Positions 25,001-37,000 of a stretch of DNA of 64,000 nt are shown here, piece by piece. A program made the translations under genes and the position numbers. A model generated the notes under the pieces. The model worked only from the letters and a program-made list of their open reading frames with translations. It was not told the origin of the DNA and ran no database searches. Numbering within the stretch: the stretch's first letter is position 1; every line of letters begins with the position of its first letter. The stretch comes from Cladorhizidae sp. MBARI D1340-BT2 (Eukaryota; Porifera; Demospongiae; Poecilosclerida; Cladorhizidae), in NCBI GenBank assembly GCA_028752905.1, contig JAQNBH010000010.1, forward strand, positions 10,782,993-10,846,992, given 5' to 3'.

Positions 25001-28000
25001 GAATTACTGGCCAGGTCTAATTCTAGTGTAATCTACTCAGGTTGATATTGAAGTGTTTATCCTGGGAATTACTGGCCGGGTCTAATTCTAGTGTAATCTA
25101 CTCAGGTTGATATTGAAGTGTTTATCCTGGGAATTACTGGCCAGGTCTAATTCTAGTGGTAATCTACTCAGGTTGATATTGAAGTGTTTATCCTGGGAAT
25201 TACTGGCCAGGTCTAATTCTAGTGGTAATCTACTCAGGAGGTTGATATTGAAGTGTTTATCCTGAGAATTACTGGCCGGGTCTAATTAGAGTGGAAATCT
25301 ACTCAGGTTGATATTGAAGTGTTTATCCTGGGAATTACTGGCCAGGTCTAATTCTAGTGTAATCTCTACTCAGGTTGATATTGAAGTGTTTATCCTGGGA
25401 ATTACTGGCCAGGTCTAATTCTAGTGTAATCTACTCGGGTTGATATTGAAGTGTTTATCCTGGGAATTACTGGCCGGGTCTAATTCTAGTGTAATCTACT
25501 CAGGTTGATATTGAAGTGTTTATCCTGGGAATTACTGGCTGGGTCTAATTCTAGTGTAATCTACTCAGGTTGATATTGAAGTGTTTATCCTGGGAATTAC
25601 TTGCCAGGTCTAATTCTAGTGTAATCTACTCAGGTTGATATTGAAGTGTTTATCCTTTACTGGCCAGGTTTAATTCTAGTGGTAATCTACTCAGGTTGAT
25701 ATTGAAGTGTTTATCCTGGGAATTACTGGCCAGGTCTAATTCTAGTGTAATCTACTCAGGTTGATATTGAAGTGTTTATCCTGAGAATTACTGGCCAGGC
25801 CTAATTCTAGTGTAATCTACTCAGGTTGATATTGAAGTGTTTATCCTGGGAATTACTGGCCAGGTCTAATTCTAGTGTAATCTACTCAGGTTGATATTGA
25901 AGTGTTCATCCTGGGAATTACTGGCCAGGTCTAATTCTAGTGGTAATCTACTCAGGTTGATATTGAAGTGTTTATCCTGGAAATTACTGGCCAGGTCTAA
26001 TTCTAGTGTAATCTCTCCTCAGGTTGATATTGAAGTGTTTATCCTGGGAATAACTGGCTGGGTCTAATTCTAGTGTAATCTACTCAGGTTGATATTGAAG
26101 TGTTTATCCTGGAAATTACTGGCCAGGTCTAATTCTAGTGTAATCTACTCAGGTTGATATTGAAGTGTTTATCCTGGGAATTACTGGCCAGGTCTAATTC
26201 TAGTGTAATCTACTCAGGTTGATATTGAAGTGTTTATCCTGGGAATTACTGGCCGGGTCTAATTCTAGTGTAATCTACTCAGGTTGATATTGAAGTGTTT
26301 ATCCTGGGAATTACTGGCCGGGTCTAATTCTAGTGGTAATCTACTCAGGTTGATATTGAAGTGTTTATCCTGGGAATTACTGGCCCGGTCTAATTCTAGT
26401 GTAATCTACTCAGGTTGATATTGAAGTGTTTATCCTGGGAATTACTGGCCGGGTCTAATTCTAGTGTAATCTACTCAGGTTGATATTGAAGTGTTTATCC
26501 TGGGAATTACTGGCCAGGTCTAATTCTAGTGTAATCTACTCAGGTTGATATTGAAGTGTTTATCCTGGGAATTACTGGCCAGGTCTAATTCTAGTGTAAT
26601 CTACTCAGGTTGATATTGAAGTGTTTATCCTGGGAATTACTGGCCGGGTCTAATTCTAGTGTAATCTACTCAGGTTGATAATGAAGTGTTTATCCTGGGA
26701 ATTACTGGCCAGGTCTAATTCTAGTGTAATCTACTCAGGTTGATATTGAAGTGTTTATCCTGGGAATTACTGGCTGGGTCTAATTCTAGTGTAATCTACT
26801 CAGGTTGATAATGAAGTGTTTATCCTGGGAATTACTGGCCAGGTCTAATTCTAGTGTAATCTACTCAGGTTGATATTGAAGTGTTTATCCTGGGAATTAC
26901 TGGCCGGGTCTAATTCTAGTGTAATCTACTCGGGTTGATATTGAAGTGTTTATCCTGGGAATTACTGGCCGGGTCTAATTCTAGTGGTAATCTACTCAGG
27001 TTGATATTGAAGTGTTTATCCTGGGAATTACTGGCCAGGTCTAATTCTAGTGGTAATCTACTCAGGAGGTTGATATTGAAGTGTTTATCCTGAGAATTAC
27101 TGGCCGGGTCTAATTAGAGTGGAAATCTACTCAGGTTGATATTGAAGTGTTTATCCTGGGAATTACTGGCCAGGTCTAATTCTAGTGTAATCTCTACTCA
27201 GGTTGATATTGAAGTGTTTATCCTGGGAATTACTGGCCAGGTCTAATTCTAGTGTAATCTACTCAGGTTGATAATGAAGTGTTTATCCTGGGAATTACTG
27301 GCCAGGTCTAATTCTAGTGTAATCTACTCAGGTTGATATTGAAGTGTTTATCCTGGGAATTACTGGCTGGGTCTAATTCTAGTGTAATCTACTCAGGTTG
27401 ATAATGAAGTGTTTATCCTGGGAATTACTGGCCAGGTCTAATTCTAGTGTAATCTACTCAGGTTGATATTGAAGTGTTTATCCTGGGAATTACTGGCTGG
27501 GTCTAATTCTAGTGTAATCTACTCAGGTTGATATTGAAGTGTTTATCCTGAGAATTATCCTGGGAATTACTGCCCAGGTCTAATTCTAGTGTAATCTACT
27601 CAGGTTGATATTGAAGTGTTTATCCTGGGAATTACTGGCCCGGTCAAATTCTAGTGTAATCTACTCAGGTTGATATTGAAGTGTTTATCCTGGGAATTAC
27701 TGGCCAGGTCTAATTCTAGTGTAATCTACTCAGGTTGATATTGAAGTGTTTATCCTGGGAATTACTGGACAGGTCTAATTCTAGTGGTAATCTACTCAGG
27801 TTGATATTGAAGTGTTTATCCTGGGAATTACTGGCCAGGTCTAATTCTAGTGTAATCTACTCAGGTTGATATTGAAGTGTTTATCCTGGGAATTACTGGA
27901 CAGGTCTAATTCTAGTGGTAATCTACTCAGGTTGATATTGAAGTGTTTATCCTGGGAATTACTGGCCAGGTCTAATTCTAGTAGTGTAATCTACTCAGGT

Positions 28001-31000
28001 TGATATTGAAGTGTTTATCCTGGGAATTACTGGCGAGGTCTAATTCTAGTGGTAATCTACTCGACATCTTCGGCAACTTACTCCACTCCTCTCGTAGATG
28101 ATGCGTCCCATGCCCGGGTCGATGGTCATCTTCCCAGACTGCAAAACACACACACACAAGCAAGGTTGAAAAATAATGCTCATAGTCAAGGGTCAGGTTT
28201 CTCCTAACACACACACACATGCCACAGTGCCCATGGTTGTCCTATAGGTCACACACGCAGGAAGATTGAAGGCATGCTCAAGGTTGTCCTATAGGTCATG
28301 GGCACACACAAGGACAGAAAACAATGCTCACGGTTGTCCTATAGGTCACACACATGGAATTGGATCAAAGTTGTCCTATAGGTCACACACACACAGGGAA
28401 GATTGAACAATGCTCAATGTTGTCCTATAGGTCATGCACACAAGGAAGATTGAACAATGCTCAATGTTGTCCTATAGGTCATGCACACAAGGAAGATTGA
28501 ACAATGCTCAATGTTGTCCTATAGGTCACACACACAAGGAAGATTGAAAGACAATGCTCAAGGTTGTCCTATAGATCACACACAAGGAAAATTGGAAGAC
28601 AATGCTCATGGTTGTCCTATAGGTCACTCAGGAAAGATTGAAAGACAATGCTTGTCCCATAGAAAGGAAACAAGCATGTGCCACCCTTTACCATTTAAAA
28701 TCATGTACACAAATGCTTGCTTTTCTTTAATGGTAAAGGGTCGTCTACATGTTGTGGTCTACACGGGTAGAGAATAGATTCCCAAGTCATTCATGGTCAC
28801 TTTTTACATCTGTGTTTTTGTATGCTATAAGCACATGGGTCATTCCATATTAACTCAACCAGGGGCTTCGGGGTCATATTCTCATTGGTTCATACTCATC
28901 ATACAAGTTCCTATGTACGAGATAAGTCGCCATGCAAATTTTTTCCGCCCAACTCTGAACTGTTCCCGATATATGGCCCCGCCCATTTTTGCCCCCCGCG
29001 ACTGTCGCATCACACTGCCATGAGACCAAAGTTACCATTTCTCCCTAAATATTATGATTTAAGGTTTAAAAACAACATCCAGTAGCACCAGGAGTCCATT
29101 TCTGGCATCAAAATTGCCGTCGTTATTGAGTAATAAAGGATTTCCTGTTTTTGACTTTGACCGACCGATTCACCGGGTTGGCATATCACAATTATATTCT
29201 GCTTTTGCATGTTGCTTCAGGCATCTCTGGGGTACATCAATGCAAAATATCAACTTGGGTTCATGCCATCTTCCCCATGAAATGCTGGTCACAAGAATGT
29301 GCGATTTCGCATGCCCACAAATGGGAATCGGCACATTCTTCGATTCTTTCTTGTTTCTTTTTAGGCATTGTCATTGTCAAAGATCTTATGTGCCGAATTT
29401 GAGACAGCAGAGGATCCGGACCCAAAGAAGGATGGACGATCTCTGTCTGATGACTTCAAGCAATGTGTCGTTGCCCTCTATGAGTCGGAGGAGTATTCGA
29501 GGATATGTCCTGGGAAGAAGGAGTTTGTAGGTTTATAAGCTCGAAGCACGTGCTATCTGCTCACACTGGTCTATAAGCTCACACTGGTCAACTTTGGTTT
29601 ATAAGTTATAAGCACGTGCTCCGTGCTCTTATAAGCTCACACTGGCCAACTCTGGTTTATAAGTTATAAGCACGTGCTCTTATAAGCTCACACTGGTCAA
29701 CTCTGGACAGGCACATGCTCTTATTTTAAAAAAATGGTCAACTCTGGTTTATAAGTTATAAGCATGTGCTCTTATAAGCTCACACGGGTCAACTCTGGAC
29801 AGGCACGTGCTCTATTATAAGCCCACACTGGTAACAATGCTATAAGCACGTGCTCTATTATAAGCCCACACTGATAACTCTGCTATAAGCACGTCCTCTA
29901 TTATAAGCCCACACTGGTAACTCTGCTATAAGCACGTGCTCTATTATAAGCCCACACTGATAACTCTGCTATAAGCACGTGCTCTATTATAAGCCCACAC
30001 TGGTAACTCTGCTATAAGCATGTGCTCTATTATAAGCCCACACTGGTAACTCTGCTATAAGCACGTGCTCTATTATAAGCCCACACTGATAACTCTGCTA
30101 TAAGCACGTGCTCTATTATAAGCCCACACTGATAACTCTGCTATAAGAACGTGCTCTATTATAAGCCTACACTGATAACTCTGCTATAAGAACGTGCTCT
30201 ATTATAAGCCCACACTGATAACTCTGCTATAAGCACGTGCTCTATTATAAGCCCACACTGATAATTCTGCTATAAGAACGTGCTCTATTATAAGCCCACA
30301 CTGATAACTCTGCTATAAGCACGTGCTCTGCTATAAGCACGTGCTCTATTATAAGCCCACACTGATAACTCTGCTATAAGAACGTGCTCTATTATAAGCC
30401 TACACTGATAACTCTGCTATAAGAACGTGCTCTATTATAAGCCTACACTGATAACTCTGCTATAAGAACGTGCTCTATTATAAGCCCACACTGGTAACTC
30501 TGCGTGCTCTATTATAAGCCCACACTGATAACTCTGCTATAAGCACGTGCTCTATTATAAGCCCACACTGGTCACTCTGCTATAAGCACGTGCTCTATTA
30601 TAAGCCCACACTGATAACTCTGCTATAAGCACGTGCTCTATTATAAGCCCACACTGATAACTCTGCTATAAGAACGTGCTCTATTATAAGCCCACACTGA
30701 TAACTCTGCTGTAAGCACATGCTCTATTATAAGCCCACACTGGTAACTCTGCTATAAGCACGTGCTCTATTATAAGCCCACACTGGTAACTCCGAGTGCT
30801 CTATTATATAAGCCCACACTTGGTACCTTCCCACTCATCTTGGCTGCCTCATTGGTCACAGATGAAACCCTTCCACCAGCCACACCCACTATGCTAGGTT
30901 CACAGTCCACTCTTCCAAGGAGACGACTGTCGCTGATGCTCTCAAAGCTGACTGTCCCGGTGGGTAGTTTGACCAGTCGCCGCGCTATCAGCTTGCTGGT

Positions 31001-34000
31001 CCTGGAGTCAGTCCCCACTTCAAACTCCACCTCATCTGTGACAAGTGGAGAAGGAGAAACCAAAGGGAAGGGGGGGGGAGGACAGGGGAAGAGAGAAGGG
31101 AGGGAGGGGGGGGATGAGGAGAAGGGGAGGGTAAGGAGGGCCGGGAGAGAGGAGGGGAAGGTTGGGGAGGGTAAGGAGGGCCGGGAGAGAGGAGGGGGAG
31201 GGAGGAGGAGAGAGGAGAGGGCAAGTGAGGGCTGGTTAGAAATGGAAGAACATGGACACAAGTGCATGCACAACTACTGCACGCACCTCCCTGGTTGAGG
31301 TCTGTAGGGCTGCCACTGTACTGGGAGAAGTGGAAGAAGATGGACTCATTTCTCTCACAGCATGTGATGAACCCAAAACTTTGCTGCAAGACAGAGAAGC
31401 ACGTGGGGAGGGGGTACAGAGATGTTACAAGACCCATTTTATTCCCGTTTATTCTTGTTTTCGACCCTTTACCCTATTTTATAACGGTCAGTGTATAATT
31501 TACTTGTGTATCAATTCCCAGATAACCAATTCCAAGAATGGTGTATGTCTGAAAGGGATATGTCACTCTATACAGTGTGCCCGAGCCCTTCAACTATCCA
31601 ACAAAATTTCTGACCCCTTGCCATCATCACATGTTGACTAGTCAGTGCTGCCACACCTTCCCTCGGAGAGTCCGGGAGGGATTGTCTCAAGGTGTTCCTG
31701 TGAGGGTGACCGATTCTACAGAATAGGTCCTGGAATCAGGGCTAGGGCGAGGGGCGTTCCAGCACTAGGGTTACCAGGGATAGGATGAGGGATGTTCCAG
31801 GGCTAAGACTAGGACGAGGGGCATTTCTGGGCTAGGGCTACCAGAGCTAGGGCTACCAGAGCTAGGGCAACCAGAGCTAGGGTTACCAGAGCTAGGGCAA
31901 CCAGAGCTAGGGTTACCAGAGCTAGGGCTACCAGAGCAAGGGAAAGCTAGGGCAGCAACCAGAGCTAGGGCTACCAGAGCTAGGGCAACCAGAGCTAGGG
32001 CAACCAGAGCTAGGGCAACCAGAGCTAGGGCAACCAGAGCTAGGGCTACCAGAGCTAGGGCTACCAGAGCAAGGGCTACCAGAGCTAGGGCAGAAACCAG
32101 AGCTAGGGCTAGTGATATTCTAGGCTAAGGTTTAGGGCTAGTAGTATTCTAGGACTAAGGCTAGACAAGAGCTAGGGCAAGTAGTATTTTAGGACTAAGT
32201 AGCTAGGACGACGGGTAATCCTGAGCTAGTTAGGCTCTGGCTATTTTAGATTGGGTCCAGATATGCTAAGACTAGGGACATCCCGGGAGAGGCCTAAGTA
32301 TGCTGAGAAGCAGACTAAGTCAAACCAATGCAGCCTCATACACGTAGCTTAGAGTTGATGTTAGCATGGCATGCTTGACTACCCAATGAGCCTCAGGTAT
32401 CCATAATGTACGTAGGAAGGGCCAAACATTCATAATCAGTTTACTGTGAGTAGTGCATGTAGGAACCTCTAGAATTCATTTTTAAATAATAGTGTGTGTT
32501 CCCATAGAGCTATTGTCAACCTACTTCAACCTGCCTCAACCCAGTGTGGTGTTGGTCCAGTGTGTCTCCCCATAGAGTTATTGTCAACCTACTTCAACCT
32601 GCCTCAACCCAGTGTGGTGTTGGTCCAGTGTGTGTCCCCATAGAGTTATTGTCAACCTACTTCAACCTGCCTAAACCCAGTGTGATGTTGGTCCAGTGTG
32701 TGTCCCCACAGAGTTATTGTCAGCCTACTTCAACCTGCCTCAACCCAGTGTGATGTTGGTCCAGTGTGTGTCCCCTTAGAGCTATTGTCAGCCTACTTCA
32801 ACCTGCCTCAACCCAGTGTGGTGTTGGTCCAGTGTGTGTCCCCATAGAGCTATTGTCAGCCTACTTCAACCTGCCTCAACCCAGTGTGGTGTTGGTCCAG
32901 TGTGTGTCCCCATAGAGCTATTGTCAGCCTACTTCAACCTGCCTCAACCCAGTGTGGTGTTGGTCCAGTGGATGTCCCCTTAGAGCTATTGTCAGCCTAC
33001 TTCAACCTGCCTCAACCCAGTGTGGTGTTGGCCAGTGTGTGTCCCACAAGCATACATGTACTGCACAATGTATAATCAATCTCGTTGGATTAATTGACCC
33101 CACTGCATGTACAATGTATAATCAATCTCGTTGGGCACTAAATCAAGCACTTCATCACACATGTTAAAACACGACTCTATTCGACCTCTGACCCCTTGTA
33201 AGCCCACATTGCTAGGTTACACACATCAACACTCTGGCAGGAGTGTCTGATGACTCTGAATGAAGAGGTCACGTGTTGCATGGCTGCACCAGCTTCTGGT
33301 GTTGCTGTTTTTGTCAGAGTCAAGGAGACGCACCATATAATTGCAGGCTACAGATTAGTTGTCAGAGTCAAGGAGACGCACCATATAATTGCAGGTCTCT
33401 ATAGCTACAGCTTAGTTGTCAGAGTCAAGGGGACGCTCCATATAATTGCAGGTCTCTATAGCTACAGATTAGTTGTCAGAGTCAAGGAGACGCACCATAT
33501 AATTGCAGGTCTCTATAGCTGCAGATTAGTTGTCAGAGTCAAGGAGATGCACCATATAATTGCAGGTCTCTATAGCTACAGATTAGTTGTCAGAGTCAAG
33601 GAGACGCACCATATAATTGCAGGTCTCTATAGCTACAGATTAGTTGTCAGAGTCAAGGAGATGCACCATATAATTGCAGGTCTCTATAGCTACAGATTAG
33701 TTGTCAGAGTCAAGGAGACGCACCATATAATTGCAGGTCTCTATAGCTACAGATTAGTTGTCAGAGTCAAGGGGACGCACCATATAATTGCAGGTCTCTA
33801 TAGCTACAGATTAGTTGTCAGAGTCAAGGGGACGCACCATATAATTGCAGGTCTCTATAGCTACAGATTAGTTGTCAGAGTCAAGGAGACACACCATATA
33901 ATTGCAGGTCTCTATAGCTACAGATTAGTTGTCAGAGTCAAGGAGACGCACCATATAATTGCAGGTCTTATAGTTAGAGATTAGTTGTCAGAGTCAAGGA

Positions 34001-37000
34001 GACGCACCATATAATTGCAGGTCTTTATAGTTACAGATTAGTTGTCAGAGTCAAGGGGACGCACCATATAATTGCAGGTTTCTATAGCTACAGATTAGTT
34101 GTCAGAGTCAAGGAGACGCACCATATAATTGCAGGTCTCTATAGCTACAGATTAGTTGTCAGAGTCAAGGGGACGCACCATATAATTGCAGGTCTCTATA
34201 GCTACAGATTAGTTGTCAGAGTCAAGGGGACGCACCATATAATTGCAGGTCTCTATAGCTACAGATTAGTTGTCAGAGTCAAGGAGACACACCATATAAT
34301 TGCAGGTCTCTATAGCTACAGATTAGTTGTCAGAGTCAAGGAGACGCACCATATAATTGCAGGTCTTATAGTTAGAGATTAGTTGTCAGAGTCAAGGAGA
34401 CGCACCATATAATTGCAGGTCTTTATAGTTACAGATTAGTTGTCAGAGTCAAGGGGACGCACCATATAATTGCAGGTTTCTATAGCTACAGATTAGTTGT
34501 CAGAGTCAAGGAGACGCACCATATAATTGCAGGTCTCTATAGCTACAGATTAGTTGTCAGGGTCAAGGGGACGCACCATATAATTGCAGGTCTCTATAGC
34601 TACAGATTAGTTGTCAGAGTCAAGGGGATGCACCATATAATTGCAGGTCTCTATAGTTAGAGATTAGTTGTCAGAGTCAAGGAGACGCACCATATAATTG
34701 CAGGTCTCTATAGCTACAGATTAGTTGTCAGAGTCAAGGGGATGCACCATATAATTGCAGGTCTCTATAGCTACAGATTAGTTGTCAGAGTCAAGGAGAC
34801 GCACCATATAATTGCAGGTCTCTATAGCTGCAGATTAGTTGTCAGAGTCAAGGAGATGCACCATATAATTGCAGGTCTCTATAGCTACAGATTAGTTGTA
34901 CAGCTTAATCCAGTCATATTATAATTGATTAATTTAATCCTTTAATAAATTGTTATAACTTAGCAATTAATTAAGTAATTGAGGAGGAAAACAAAAATGG
35001 AGGGACAAAAGAAAAGTGTAAAGAAAGTTTGTTTTGTGGCTTGAGGTTAGTCACCCTCCCTCCTCTCCCTCTGCCCTCCTCTCCCCCCCCCCCCCCCCCC
35101 CATCCACCAGACTCAACTCAAAAAAACCACGGAAGTTTAGCATTCTAACCAAATGTGGCATTCTTGAGGAACAAAAAAAAGTATACGTTCATAATTGGCT
35201 TCCTCGAGCTGACGCTGACTGGTGTGGCCCACTCCTCTGAGCAGGAGCAGTCAATGCTGACTGGTGTGGCCCACTCCTCTGAGCTGAGGCAGTCAATGCT
35301 GACTGGTGTGGCCCACTCCTCTGAGCTGAGGCAGTCAATGCTGACTGGTGTGGCCCACTCCTCTGAGCTGAGGCAGTCAATGCTGACTGGTGTGGCCCAC
35401 TCCTCTGAGCTGAGGCAGTCAATGCTGACTGGTGTGGCCCACTCCTCTGAGCTGAGGCAGTCAATGCTGACTGGTGTGGCCCACTCCTCTGAGCTGAGGC
35501 AGTCAATGCTGACTGGTGTGGCTCACTCCTCTGAGCTGAGGCAGTCAATGCTGACTGGTGTGGCCCACTCCTCTGAGCTGTGGCAGTCAATGCTGACTGG
35601 TGTGGCCCACTCCTCTGAGCTGAGGCAGTCAATGCTGACTGGTGTGGCCCACTCCTCTGAGCTGAGGCAGTCAATGCTGACTGGTGTGGCCCACTCCTCT
35701 GAGCTGCGGCAGTCACTGCTGACTGGTGTGGCCCACTCCTCTGAGCTGAGGCAGTCAATGCTGACTGGTGTGGCCCACTCCTCTGAGCTGCGGCAGTCAA
35801 TGCTGACTGGTGTGGCCCATCCTCTGAGCTGCGGCAGTCAATGCTGACTGGTGTGGCCCACTCCTCTGAGCTGCGGCAGTCAATGCTGACTGGTGTGGCC
35901 CACTCCTCTGAGCTGAGGCAGTCAATGCTGACTGGTGTGGCCCACTCCTCTGAGCTGAGGCAGTCAATGCTGACTGGTGTGGCCCACTCCTCTGAGCTGA
36001 GGCAGTCAATGCTGACTGGTGTGGCCCACTCCTCTGAGCTGCGGCAGTCAATGCTGACTGGTGTGGCCCACTCCTCTGAGCTGAGGCAGTCAATGCTGAC
36101 TGGTGTGGCCCACTCCTCTGAGCTGAGGCAGTCAATGCTGACTGGTGTGGCCCACTCCTCTGAGCTGAGGCAGTCAATGCTGACTGGTGTGGCCCACTCC
36201 TCTGAGCTGCGGCAGTCAATGCTGACTGGTGTGGCCCACTCCTCTGAGCTGAGGCAGTCAATGCTGACTGGTGTGGCCCACTCCTCTGAGCTGAGGCAGT
36301 CAATGCTGACTGGTGTGGCCCACTCCTCTGAGCTGAGGCAGTCAATGCTGACTGGTGTGGCCCACTCCTCTGAGCTGAGGCAGTCAATGCTGACTGGTGT
36401 GGCCCACTCCTCTGAGCTGCGGCAGTCAATGCTGACTGGTGTGGCCCACTCCTCTGAGCTGAGGCAGTCAATGCTGACTGGTGTGGCCCACTCCTCTGAG
36501 CTGAGGCAGTCAATGCTGACTGGTGTGGCCCACTCCTCTGAGCTGAGGCAGTCAATGCTGACTGGTGTGGCCCACTCCTCTGAGCTGAGGCAGTCAATGC
36601 TGACTGGTGTGGCCCACTCCTCTGAGCTGCGGCAGTCAATGCTGACTGGTGTGGCCCACTCCTCTGAGCTGCGGCAGTCAATGCTGACTGGTGTGGCCCA
36701 CTCCTCTGAGCTGCGGCAGTCAATGCTGACTGGTGTGGCCCACTCCTCTGAGCTGAGGCAGTCAATGCTGACTGGTGTGGCCCACTCCTCTGAGCTGAGG
36801 CAGTCAATGCTGACTGGTGTGGCCCACTCCTCTGAGCTGCGGCAGTCAATGCTGACTGGTGTGGCCCACTCCTCTGAGTTGGGGCAGTCAATGCTGACTG
36901 GTGTGGCCCACTCCTCTGAGTTGGGGCAGTCACTGCTGACTGGTGTGGCCCACTCCTCTGAGCTGCGGCAGTCACTGCTGACTGGTGTGGCCCACTCCTC

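Noticed and set aside
33250..33984. 244-codon frame with [18 protein letters not shown] repeats
   Set aside because: By-product of the 57-bp array (19 codons); the start codon lies in unrelated intron sequence.
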